A DNA stretch of 6,729 nt from an uncultured Collinsella sp. (GCA_902494935.1 CABUVH010000109.1:1-6729), one strand, 5' to 3'. Counted from the first letter of the stretch, positions 1-6,211 are shown. Numbers and translations: made by a program. Notes: generated by a model not told the origin, from the sequence alone.

Positions 1-1
1 C

Positions 2-691
2 GTCGCGACCGCTCGTGCGCTGAAGTACAACGGTGGCGTCGCCAAGGCCGACCTCAACGAGGAGAACCTCGAGGCACTCAAGGCTGGCATGCCCAACCTG
101 CTGCGTCACGTCGACAACATCCAGAACGTTTATGGTCTGCCCTGCGTAGTCGCCATCAACCGTTTCCCGACGGACACCGAGGCTGAGCTTGCGCTCATCG
201 AGTCCGAGTGTCAGAAGCTCGGCGTCAACGTTAAGCTTTCCGAGGTCTGGGCCAAGGGCGGCGAGGGCGCGCTCGACCTGGCCGATGAGGTCATGCGTCT
301 GATTGAGCAGCCGAGCGAGCTCAAGTTTGCCTACGAGGATGGCGCCGATGTTGCCGATGCCCTCGAGGCCGTCGCCACCAAGGTTTACCGTGCCGACGGC
401 GTCGACTTTACGCCGGCTGCCAAGCGTCAGCTCGCCGAGCTGCGCGAGAACGGCTTTGGCAACCTGCCGGTGTGCGTCGCCAAGACGCAGTACAGCTTTA
501 GCGACAACGCCAAGGCCCTGGGCGCTCCCGAGAACTTCCGCATCACGGTGCGTGAGCTCAAGGTTTCCGCCGGTGCCCACTTTGTGGTCGCACTGACTGG
601 CAGCGTTCTGACCATGCCGGGCCTGCCCAAGGTCCCCGCGGCCGAGAACATCGACGTCGACAACGACGGCAACATCACCGGCCTGTTCTAA
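2..691 (+). CDS. fhs: Formate--tetrahydrofolate ligase, C-terminal part (5' end outside window)
   Basis: This enzyme joins formate to tetrahydrofolate using ATP, giving 10-formyl-THF in the cytoplasmic one-carbon pathway. Only the last 229 codons are in the window; the family is usually about 550-560 residues, so roughly 60% lies upstream. The frame is open from base 2 to TAA. Recognisable family segments are NGGVAKADLNEENLEALK (window residues 10-27), YGLPCVVAINRFPTDTEAE (about 44-62), and the characteristic ending TMPGLPKVPAAENIDVD followed by GLF at the C-terminus. No frameshift or missing block is visible, so the gene looks intact and functional. An intrinsic terminator begins 25 bases after the stop, so this is the end of its transcription unit. 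The family assignment is very secure from sequence recall; the N-terminal ATP-binding region cannot be checked here. Confidence 0.97.
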   Translation, partial: VATARALKYNGGVAKADLNEENLEALKAGMPNLLRHVDNIQNVYGLPCVVAINRFPTDTEAELALIESECQKLGVNVKLSEVWAKGGEGALDLADEVMRLIEQPSELKFAYEDGADVADALEAVATKVYRADGVDFTPAAKRQLAELRENGFGNLPVCVAKTQYSFSDNAKALGAPENFRITVRELKVSAGAHFVVALTGSVLTMPGLPKVPAAENIDVDNDGNITGLF

Positions 692-716
692 GCCTGCTGT
701 CCATAGCTGCTAGCCC

Positions 717-752
717 GCCCCGCCGCGCCCACAAGGCACGGCGGGGCTTTTT
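717..752 (+). terminator. Intrinsic terminator after fhs
   Basis: A perfect 9-bp GC-rich stem (717-725 with 739-747) continues after one mismatch into a 3-bp inner stem (727-729 with 735-737) and is followed directly by five T residues at 748-752. This is a textbook Rho-independent terminator and separates fhs from the next gene. Confidence 0.92.
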
Positions 753-819
753 GATCCTTAGGCCCGCGCATGTCTTGTAGATACCGACGGACTCTGCCCA
801 TCATAGGCTTTTGCGCGGG

Positions 820-825
820 TAGAAT
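820..825 (+). promoter_or_regulatory. Possible -10 box (TAGAAT) for the PASTA-like membrane protein gene
   Basis: TAGAAT matches the sigma-70 type -10 consensus at five of six positions and lies 45 bases before the start codon, after the fhs terminator, where a promoter is needed. No good -35 hexamer is seen at 16-18 bases spacing, so the call is weak. Confidence 0.3.
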
Positions 826-870
826 GCATGGATAACTTGAGGCTCACGCGCGACGGAAAGGAATCGTTGC

Positions 871-1857
871 ATGGATCAGGACAAGACAACCGTGATGGGC
901 GGCTACGGTTCCGCGCAGGCTGGCGATAGCGCCGATGCGACCCGCGTTGTTCCCAACCCCGGTTATACCGACCCCGCCGCGACGCAGCCTTCTGCCGAGC
1001 CCACCCGGGTTATGGGCTATGGCGACACGGCGCAGGATTCTTACGCTGCATCTTCGCAAGGCCCCTATGGCAACGCAGCTCCGGATCCGTTTGATTACGC
1101 GCCGCAGGATTCTTATGCTGCCTCGACGCCGAATCCCTATGACAACCTGCCGCAGAATCCCATTCCGCAGCCTCAGCAGACGACGTATATGCCTCGCACG
1201 GCGCAGCCTCGCTACGAGTCGCGCGAGCCGTATCGCGAGTACCCCAAGTCGATTCCGCAATATGACGAGGACGAGGAGAAGAAGCCATCGCGTTCGTCGA
1301 GCGTGATCAAGAAGATCCTGATTGTGCTGGCGATTTTCTTTGCCCTTTCGATTGTGTTCGCCGTTGTGTCGGGCATGCTCAACAAACGAGGAGCTACAAC
1401 CAGCACGACGGCCGAGCAGACAGAGGTCACCCAAGCGGGTTCAGTAGAGCTGAGCGATATTCCGGGGCAGTACTGGTCCAACGCCAAAAAGCTCCTCAAG
1501 TCGCGCGGGGCCGATCTTTCGAATGCCGTGGTCCTGACTGATGATGGCTCAACGCCCGTCGTCGATGCCAACTGGGTCGTTACTTCTGCCTACTATAACG
1601 ACAGCGGCAACCTTGAAATTCAGCTCACGCACAAGAACGGCTTGGGCAACTCGTCCGACGGACAAAGCGGTACCGACAGCTCGAGCTCCAACACGCTGGA
1701 GGACTTGAGCAACAAGGCACAGGAGTTGGGAGACAAGGCGCAAGAGCTGGGCGATACGGCCCAGAACCTGGGCGACACCGCGCAGAACTTGGGCGACATG
1801 GCGACGGATGCCTGGAACGCCCTGCAAAACGGCATCTCGGGCGCGCAGGGAAACTAG
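871..1857 (+). CDS. Single-pass membrane protein with disordered cytoplasmic tail, PASTA-like domain and heptad repeats
   Basis: The product has 328 residues. The start is set by an SD-like GGAAAGGA at 855-862, 8 bases before ATG. Residues 1-140 are rich in Pro, Tyr, Gln and Ser, look disordered, and contain two similar segments beginning QDSYAAS at residues 55 and 79. Three short threonine motifs (KTTVM near 5, ATRVV near 23, PTRVM near 44) resemble sites used by actinobacterial Ser/Thr kinases and FHA domains. A single membrane helix spans about 149-170 with basic residues (IKK) on the inner side, so the N-terminus should be cytoplasmic and the rest outside. Residues 195-254 (IPGQYWSNAKKLLKSRG, then VVDANWVVTSAYY) resemble a single PASTA domain. 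A Ser/Asp/Gly linker leads to four tandem KAQELGD-like heptads (282-309), probably an amphipathic helix. There is no kinase domain and no signal peptidase site. It appears monocistronic. The function is unknown; a role in envelope sensing or peptidoglycan-proximal anchoring is inference. Confidence 0.88.
   Translation: MDQDKTTVMGGYGSAQAGDSADATRVVPNPGYTDPAATQPSAEPTRVMGYGDTAQDSYAASSQGPYGNAAPDPFDYAPQDSYAASTPNPYDNLPQNPIPQPQQTTYMPRTAQPRYESREPYREYPKSIPQYDEDEEKKPSRSSSVIKKILIVLAIFFALSIVFAVVSGMLNKRGATTSTTAEQTEVTQAGSVELSDIPGQYWSNAKKLLKSRGADLSNAVVLTDDGSTPVVDANWVVTSAYYNDSGNLEIQLTHKNGLGNSSDGQSGTDSSSSNTLEDLSNKAQELGDKAQELGDTAQNLGDTAQNLGDMATDAWNALQNGISGAQGN
1714..1797 (+). repeat. Four tandem 21-base repeats encoding KAQELGD/TAQNLGD heptads
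   Basis: Four consecutive 21-base units encode KAQELGD, KAQELGD, TAQNLGD and TAQNLGD. A partial fifth (MATDA) follows. Synonymous codons differ between units (for example GAG TTG GGA versus GAG CTG GGC), so the amino-acid pattern is kept while the DNA has drifted. That suggests selection on the helix rather than a very recent duplication. Confidence 0.85.
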
Positions 1858-1875
1858 CGGACGAGCGGAGCGGGG

Positions 1876-3057
1876 CTACAGCTGCTCGGCCGGACGCTCG
1901 GGCGAGCTAAAGCCCGAATCGAACGTGACGACGCACGAGACGTCGGGCCGGCGCTCATGCACGATGCGCGTGACGAGCTCCAGCAGCTCCTCGTCGGATA
2001 TGTCAAAGCCGTCGGGACGCACCAGGTCAAACGAAACGAACCCGTCGTGCTCGTGCAGGTCGTGGATGGAGAGCGCAGGATCGATCTGCATGACGCCGCG
2101 CTTGACCCAGCCGCGCAGGTCGTCGCCGGTTGTCGCGATGGGGTCGCAGTGCAGCGTGATCCCAATGCCCATCTGGCGCTTGATGTCGTGCTCGATGGTG
2201 TCCAGGATCTCGTGGTGCTCAAACGCGTCGCCCTCGCCGGGCATCTCCACGTGGGCGCTGGCAAACTGACGACCGGGGCCGTAGTCGTGCACCATCAGGT
2301 CGTGTGTGCCCAAGACCTGCGGATAGGACATGATCTTGTCGCGGATTGCCTGGACGAGCTTGGGGTCGGGCGCTTGCCCCAGCAACGGGCTGATGGCGTT
2401 GCGCACTAGGCCCATGCCGCTGATGCAGATGAAGATGCCCACACCCAGGCCTGCCCAGCCATCGAGGTCAAAGCCGGTCGTCTGCGAAATAAGCGCCGCC
2501 ACCAAGACCGAGCCCGAGGTGATGACGTCGTTTTTGGAGTCCTGTGCTGTGGCGATGAGCGTCTCCGAGTCGATGCGATCGCCCAGCGTGCGGTTGAACG
2601 CTGCCATCCAGAGCTTAACGAGCATGGACAAGACGAGGGCGGCTAAGGAGAGCACCGAATATGCAGTGGGGGAAGGCTTGATGATCTTAGTGACCGACTC
2701 GAGGATCAGATTGATGCCGACGGCGCAAACCAGGACGGCGACGAACAGGCCGGCGAGGTACTCATAGCGACCGTGGCCATAGGGGTGGCCTTCGTCTGCC
2801 GGGCGGCTGGCAAGGCGGAACCCGAGCAGGCTCACGATGTTGCTCGAGGCATCGGAGAGGTTGTTGAAAGCGTCGGCGATGAGGGAGACGGAGCCGGCGA
2901 GCAGGCCCGCGATGCCCTTGGCCAGGCACAGGGTGATGTTGAGGCCAATGCAGACGAGGCCTGCGGAAAAGCCCGCGTTGGTGCGGCAAGATGCATCGAC
3001 CGGCTCGCTCTCGCTGCCGGGAACAAGCGTATGTACCAGCCGATTTACAAATAGCAT
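1876..3057 (-). CDS. Cation diffusion facilitator family transporter, probably Mn2+ exporter (MntE-like)
   Basis: This is a CDF-family metal/proton antiporter of the cytoplasmic membrane, 393 residues from the chosen start. The frame stays open to an ATG at 3216. I prefer the ATG at 3057, because GAGGA lies 8 bases before it, whereas the in-frame ATG at 3078 has no SD. Helix 1 begins near residue 30. Helix 2 carries SLIADAFNNLSD, followed by the family loop RPADEGHPYGHGRYE. Transport-site residues read NxxxD in TM2 (N65, D69) and DxxxD in TM5 (D173, D177). In this family that pattern suits manganese better than the HxxxD sets of zinc exporters, so the substrate is inferred. The cytoplasmic domain (about 230-311) has HDLMVHDYGPGRQFASAHVEM and LHCDP. 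A second domain of similar size (about 312-393, with LSIHDLHEHDGF) follows; I recall such extensions in long Firmicutes-type members. The gene converges on the PASTA-like gene with only 18 bases between the stops and no clear terminator there. Confidence 0.93.
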   Translation of the reverse strand: MLFVNRLVHTLVPGSESEPVDASCRTNAGFSAGLVCIGLNITLCLAKGIAGLLAGSVSLIADAFNNLSDASSNIVSLLGFRLASRPADEGHPYGHGRYEYLAGLFVAVLVCAVGINLILESVTKIIKPSPTAYSVLSLAALVLSMLVKLWMAAFNRTLGDRIDSETLIATAQDSKNDVITSGSVLVAALISQTTGFDLDGWAGLGVGIFICISGMGLVRNAISPLLGQAPDPKLVQAIRDKIMSYPQVLGTHDLMVHDYGPGRQFASAHVEMPGEGDAFEHHEILDTIEHDIKRQMGIGITLHCDPIATTGDDLRGWVKRGVMQIDPALSIHDLHEHDGFVSFDLVRPDGFDISDEELLELVTRIVHERRPDVSCVVTFDSGFSSPERPAEQL

Positions 3058-3090
3058 AGCGGTCGTCCTCACAATCATGTTTAAGGGGAT

Positions 3091-3096
3091 AGTGTA
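3091..3096 (-). promoter_or_regulatory. Possible -10 box (TACACT on minus strand) for the CDF transporter gene
   Basis: Read on the minus strand, TACACT matches the -10 consensus at four of six positions. It would place the transcript start close to the ATG at 3078, which favours the downstream ATG at 3057 as the real start. No convincing -35 is present, so confidence is low. Confidence 0.25.
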
Positions 3097-3196
3097 GCTC
3101 GCGCGGGGGCGCCGTGCACCGATGCTCAGAAAATGCAGCAATAGTCTGCCGGTGCTAACGAGCGAGCCTTCTCGTCTGCCTGGGTGGTCCATTTTG

Positions 3197-3221
3197 GGCC
3201 ACATGGGTATGGGCATGTGCC
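3197..3221 (+). repeat. Imperfect inverted repeat in the divergent intergenic region
   Basis: CACATG (3200-3205) and CATGTG (3214-3219) form a 6-bp inverted repeat with an 8-base spacer. With C3200 bulged, GGC at 3197-3199 can instead pair with GCC at 3219-3221, giving an 8-bp stem. It lies between the divergent CDF and zinc-ribbon genes, so it could be an operator or part of a leader. No regulator is identified. Confidence 0.4.
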
Positions 3222-3228
3222 TGTTTGC

Positions 3229-3247
3229 TCGACATACTTAATGTCGA
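3229..3247 (+). repeat. Perfect 7-5-7 inverted repeat upstream of the zinc-ribbon gene
   Basis: TCGACAT (3229-3235) and ATGTCGA (3241-3247) are exact inverted copies around a 5-base spacer. The element ends 13 bases before the SD of the zinc-ribbon gene. It could bind a dimeric regulator as DNA or form a hairpin in the 5' leader. The spacer and right arm contain CTTAAT, a four-of-six -10 match, so the repeat may overlap the promoter. Confidence 0.5.
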
Positions 3248-3275
3248 CAGCCCCTGTGCAAAGGAGGACGTTTCC

Positions 3276-4613
3276 ATGGACGAGATGTTTGCCATTAAAT
3301 GTCAAAACTGCGGCGGCCCTATGTACTCGCACCAAGCTAAGCGCAGCTTTGAGTGCGCTTATTGCGGTGCGGTCATTCCGTGGCAGGCGGACGCCGGAGA
3401 GCCCAAGAGCGCTTTGGGCATTCGCCATACGCCGTTGACGGTAGTGGATGGACTGCTCAAGCTCACGCATGTGTCGCAACTCGAGTGCCCGCAGGACCCG
3501 GACTGGTATTTCTTCAATGCGCACTGGCGCAATCAGTCGGTCCTGGAACATCTGCTGTGGGAGGATCGCGGCACGGCGCAGGAGTTCCAAGAGGCCACGC
3601 ATGTGAGCATTCCTTGCCCCTTCTGCGGAGCGTCCTTTGAGGGCGAGTCAACGCAGCGTGTGTTTGAGTGCCCGTCCTGCGGCAATAAGATCGGCATTGC
3701 GGACCTGCTCAAGCCGGGGACGTTTAGCAAGCGCCTGACCATGGGCGTTGGTGCGGAGTATGTGCCCGAGCAGGGTATTCCCTGCGAAATCTCGCCGCAG
3801 CAGGCACGTGCCAACGCGCTGCAGCTGGTGCGCCAGTATCCGGATGCCTTTGCCGGGCACGACGTGGAAGACGCGATCCAAAACGACATGATGCTCTTCT
3901 ATTTCCCCATGGCGCTGGCGGACTTGCGCATGATGGCGAGCTTCCCGGGCAAGGGCCTGAGCAAGGAGGCCTTGGTGTACTACGAGGTGCTCGACTGGGC
4001 ATACCCCAGGGCAAACTACCTGGACGTTCGCCTCATGGGCATTTTGGAGCCGTGGGACTTTGCCAAGGTCGGTCCGTTCGATCCCGCCATGCAGGAAGGT
4101 GACTTTCGCGTTGTCTCAGTCGATGCGTCTACCAAGGACCAGGTGGTCATTGATAAGTTGGCGCTCGACGTTGCGGGCAACGACGCCGAGGCTGTACTGG
4201 GGCTCAATAAAAAGAGCATTCGCATGTGGGCGCGCAAGGCCCGCAAACATAAGGACGGCCTGGTGATGGTGCCGGTCTACTTTGTCGATCGTCCGGCGAC
4301 AGACGGCCGCGATGGCGAGCAGGTGCGCATTGCCGTAAACGGCCAGACGGGCCGCGCGGCCGCGGTGGTGTTTAGCGACAAGCGCGAAACGCATATCGTG
4401 GCGCCGCTCAGCCCGAGCCTGCATCTGTCCGGTGAGAGCACCGTGCACGCCACGCCCGTCGAGGTCAAATACGTTAAATCGCCCTTCCTGTACCAGATCG
4501 TGCGCCGTGGAGGCGGCGAGCAACCGCGCCAGGTTGCAGCCGCCGTCGAGGGTTCCTACCGAGAGGAGAAGCCCAAACGCCGCGGTCTGCTGGGTGCGCT
4601 ATTTGGGAAGTAG
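3276..4613 (+). CDS. Double zinc-ribbon protein of unknown function (TFIIB-type zinc ribbon, NGQTG motif)
   Basis: The product has 445 residues. The start is fixed by AAGGAGG at 3261-3267, 8 bases before ATG; the longer frame from 3225 has no comparable signal. Two zinc ribbons are visible: C9xxC12...C27xxC30 and C114xxC117...C132xxC135, each with the C-x-x-C-G form. The central part (about 150-310) is mixed alpha/beta with no motif I recognise. A later segment (VPVYFV at 332-337, then IAVNGQTG at 352-359) matches a pattern I recall from bacterial proteins annotated as TFIIB-type zinc ribbon-containing. Many of those have C-terminal membrane helices, whereas this one has none. It ends with a basic, glycine-rich tail (KPKRRGLLGALFGK) that might touch membrane or nucleic acid. 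The protein is probably cytoplasmic. Such proteins are sometimes misannotated as PriA or RNA polymerase subunits, and no helicase motif is present. The gene stands alone and is divergent from the CDF gene. Confidence 0.92.
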   Translation: MDEMFAIKCQNCGGPMYSHQAKRSFECAYCGAVIPWQADAGEPKSALGIRHTPLTVVDGLLKLTHVSQLECPQDPDWYFFNAHWRNQSVLEHLLWEDRGTAQEFQEATHVSIPCPFCGASFEGESTQRVFECPSCGNKIGIADLLKPGTFSKRLTMGVGAEYVPEQGIPCEISPQQARANALQLVRQYPDAFAGHDVEDAIQNDMMLFYFPMALADLRMMASFPGKGLSKEALVYYEVLDWAYPRANYLDVRLMGILEPWDFAKVGPFDPAMQEGDFRVVSVDASTKDQVVIDKLALDVAGNDAEAVLGLNKKSIRMWARKARKHKDGLVMVPVYFVDRPATDGRDGEQVRIAVNGQTGRAAAVVFSDKRETHIVAPLSPSLHLSGESTVHATPVEVKYVKSPFLYQIVRRGGGEQPRQVAAAVEGSYREEKPKRRGLLGALFGK

Positions 4614-4719
4614 GGGAGTAGCACCGGTTGTTGCCGTAAGGTGATGGCCGGGGGTGCGGGGCAGCTCTCAGGAGTGCGGGCTGCCGTCTGATTGTTTGAG
4701 GGTGCCAGATGTAAATAAA

Positions 4720-4860
4720 CAGTGGAGCGGCTGCAAAAGAGCCTCCTCACTGGGTAAAATCAGGTTGTGCCGCGGAACCCGCTCCTCAGCTAGTCACACT
4801 TCGGAAGCGCGGGCAACGCAGGTATTATCGTCTAAAGGGCCGGCTGCAACCGGCCCTTTT
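4720..4860 (+). ncRNA. Candidate structured small RNA ending in an intrinsic terminator
   Basis: Three successive foldable elements are present on the plus strand. Hairpin 1 pairs 4720-4732 with 4740-4752 (5 bp, a G-U, then 4 bp near the loop, with two mismatches). Element 2 pairs 4764-4774 with 4808-4817 (10 pairs including one G-U, one bulged G) and encloses small hairpins such as CTTCGGAAG at 4799-4807. Hairpin 3 is the terminator at 4834-4859. No plus-strand gene follows for 1.4 kb, so this would be a free-standing transcript rather than a riboswitch. TAAAAT at 4755-4760 could be a -10 box, which would start an RNA near 4767 of about 95 bases. I could not match it to SRP RNA, 6S RNA, tRNA or a known riboswitch. 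GC-rich DNA forms chance stems, so this is a hypothesis. Confidence 0.3.
4834..4860 (+). terminator. Strong intrinsic terminator, possibly bidirectional
   Basis: A perfect 10-bp stem, AAAGGGCCGG (4834-4843) with CCGGCCCTTT (4850-4859), closes a 6-base loop and runs into TTTT on the plus strand. The flanking A and T runs allow use on the minus strand too, where it lies 24 bases beyond the stop codon of the apparent gene remnant. Confidence 0.85.
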
Positions 4861-4883
4861 CTGTGGCAGCCAATGGACCCACA

Positions 4884-5038
4884 TCAGACGAAGGCCGCGT
4901 CTTTGCCTGTCAGGTCACGCTCGCCAGCCACGGCTAGAATGTCGTTGCCGGCGTCCATGAACGGTATTGTTTCGTAGCGTGCGTCGCAACCGCGAGTGCG
5001 CCTGCGACGGCTGCGGTGGCTTCGGTCGCAACGTGCTG
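4884..5038 (-). pseudogene. Remnant of the 3' end of an unidentified gene, probably frameshifted
   Basis: On the minus strand, 4985 down to 4884 encodes DARYETIPFMDAGNDI, then AVAGERDLTGKDAAFV before TGA. Composition and codon choice look like real protein and unlike the Arg/Ser-rich shadows around it, and a terminator follows 24 bases later as expected for a genuine gene end. Upstream (5038 to about 4986) another frame gives an equally protein-like stretch, HVATEATAAVAGALAVAT. Loss of one base near 4987-4990 would join the two. That second frame is also continuous with the nuclease gene past its TAG. No start codon with an RBS is seen. The likeliest reading is a decayed gene whose 5' part was lost or replaced, with the nuclease gene now abutting it. 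I do not recognise the protein. Confidence 0.4.
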
Positions 5039-6088
5039 CTACCCTTGCGTTTCGCCATTGGTCGCTTCGTTGATGGCGCGGTACTCGGCGCTTAGTTCGC
5101 GCGCCAGCTCTTCCTTGCTTGGAAGATACGGCAGGTATTTGGCGGCAAACACTTGGTCGTTGTCTTCGGGCAGCGTGTACTCGACAATCGAATCGCTTTT
5201 GTCCGCGCAGAGCACGATGCCTATGGGCGGATTGTCGCCTTCGTTCATGAGCTCGCGCGTGTAGTAGTTCACATACATTTGCATCTGGCCCAGGTCCTGA
5301 TGCGTAAGGTCGTCCGTCTTAAGGTCGATGAGCACGAAGCAGCGCATCAGATAGTTGTAAAAAACAAGGTCAATATAGAAATGGCGCCCATCAAAGGTGA
5401 TGCGCTTTTGGCGCGCCTCGAAAGCGAAACCACGGCCAAGCTCCAGCAGGAACTTCTGAAGATGCGTGATGAGCGCCTGCTCTAGATCGCTCTCGCGAAA
5501 CGCAGTATCGTCCGAGAAACCTAAAAACTCCAGTACATATGGGTCGCGGATGATATCCTCGGGGCGACGAGCCGGGGCGCTCTTTTGGATTTCCTGGGTG
5601 ACGGCCTCCTTGTCCTTGCTGGCAAGTAGGCGCTCGCGGAACATGGTGTTGATCTGGCGTTCGAGCTGACGCGTGCTCCAACGAGAATCGGCGCATTCGT
5701 TCATGTACCATGTTCGAGCATCAGGGTCGGTTATACGCGATAACCTGCGGTAATGTGTCCAATTCAATTCGGAACGCAGCGCGTTCCGGATTGGGAACGC
5801 AAGATAAAACTGACGCATGTATCTTAAGCTTCTGGCGTTGAAGCCTCTGCCAAAATCCTTAGTCAATCTAACGGCAAGTTCGTCGATCAGTGCATCGCCA
5901 TACTTGGCGCGCTCCTCTCCGCCCTGTTCATCAACAATACTCTTGCCGATCTCCCAATATGCCTCAACCATCGCAAAGTTAACGGCGGTATAGGCCTTGT
6001 CGCGAGCGGCGTTGAGAATCGAGGAGACCTGCTTGTAAAAACCTTCGGGCACGATTGCCGATTCTCCACGGTTTACTAGTTCACCCAT
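5039..6088 (-). CDS. PDDEXK nuclease domain-containing protein, YhcG/DUF1016 family
   Basis: The product is a 349-residue predicted DNA nuclease of the YhcG type. Numbering here counts from the GTG immediately before the chosen ATG; both starts are possible, since the SD-like AGAGGAA and GGGG are poorly spaced. The N-terminal DUF1016 domain (about 18-155) has AYWEIGKSIVDEQ, YGDALIDELA, FGRGFNARSLRYMRQFY and LNWTHYRRL, as expected for this family. The linker contains PEDIIRDPYVLEFLGF (177-192). The nuclease domain (about 200-300) has LEQALITHLQKFLLELGRGFAF, then FYIDLVFYN with D241, then the D256-L-K258 motif in VLIDLKTDD, and a QMQMYVNYY helix. Many members have ELK here, so Asp replaces Glu, which still fits the PD-(D/E)xK scheme. 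Length is typical, so it looks intact. Substrate and role are unknown; relatives often occur near restriction-modification or mobile loci, but here it stands alone. The first half appears more AT-rich than the neighbouring genes, suggesting transfer. Confidence 0.93.
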   Translation of the reverse strand: MGELVNRGESAIVPEGFYKQVSSILNAARDKAYTAVNFAMVEAYWEIGKSIVDEQGGEERAKYGDALIDELAVRLTKDFGRGFNARSLRYMRQFYLAFPIRNALRSELNWTHYRRLSRITDPDARTWYMNECADSRWSTRQLERQINTMFRERLLASKDKEAVTQEIQKSAPARRPEDIIRDPYVLEFLGFSDDTAFRESDLEQALITHLQKFLLELGRGFAFEARQKRITFDGRHFYIDLVFYNYLMRCFVLIDLKTDDLTHQDLGQMQMYVNYYTRELMNEGDNPPIGIVLCADKSDSIVEYTLPEDNDQVFAAKYLPYLPSKEELARELSAEYRAINEATNGETQG

Positions 6089-6181
6089 CACTGTCGCCCC
6101 ACTTTCCTCTTGTGGAATGCATCTTTAACGCATTTAGTTTAAAGCCTCGCGCGGACACGAATTGCTATGTTGTCTGGCACC

Positions 6182-6211
6182 TTCGCATGGGAGCCTTGCG
6201 GTGGTTAAAAT
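6182..6211 (+). promoter_or_regulatory. Probable promoter for the small PH-like gene
   Basis: TTCGCA (6182-6187, four of six to the -35 consensus) and TAAAAT (6206-6211, five of six to the -10) are separated by 18 bases. Transcription would start near 6218. That places the possible GTG start at 6212 outside the transcript and supports the ATG at 6257. Confidence 0.4.

Larger units (their letters stand above)
4614..5038. other. 425-base region without a confident gene
   Basis: This gap lies between the zinc-ribbon gene (+) and the nuclease gene (-), which converge on it. Reading frames across it have no RBS and biased, Arg/Ser-rich shadow composition. Its first 100 bases contain only a weak stem (4660-4665 with 4680-4685, followed by a T-rich patch), possibly a poor terminator for the zinc-ribbon gene. 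Positions 4720-4860 are hairpin-rich and end in an intrinsic terminator. Positions 4884-5038 look like decayed coding sequence on the minus strand. The latter two segments are listed separately. Confidence 0.7.

Noticed and set aside
844..1434. A 196-codon minus-strand frame opposite the membrane protein gene
   Set aside because: Arg/Leu-rich shadow of the plus-strand gene, with no RBS and no recognisable motif.
3058..3216. N-terminal extension of the CDF transporter to the ATG at 3216
   Set aside because: The extra 53 residues are not family-like, lack an SD, and would run through the divergent promoter region. GAGGA before the ATG at 3057 is the better signal.
3225..3275. Upstream start for the zinc-ribbon gene at 3225
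   Set aside because: It lies inside the perfect inverted repeat region and has no RBS, whereas AAGGAGG is ideally placed for the ATG at 3276.
4764..4790. T-box-like CCGCGGAACC near 4770
   Set aside because: It does not match the T-box bulge consensus in order, and no aminoacyl-tRNA synthetase or amino-acid gene follows on the plus strand.
4764..4860. SRP RNA or tRNA-like element (CTTCGGAAG, length near 95)
   Set aside because: The conserved SRP apical motif and a tRNA T-arm are absent, so only a generic structured RNA is proposed.
4654..4977. A 107-codon plus-strand frame in the gap
   Set aside because: It runs through the terminator hairpin and has shadow-like Ser/Arg/Pro composition and no RBS.
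4983..5032. Two direct copies of GTCGCAAC (4983-4990, 5025-5032) as possible insertion-site duplications
   Set aside because: Eight bases is short, the copies lie within the coding remnant where they encode the recurring V-A-T, and no element lies between them.
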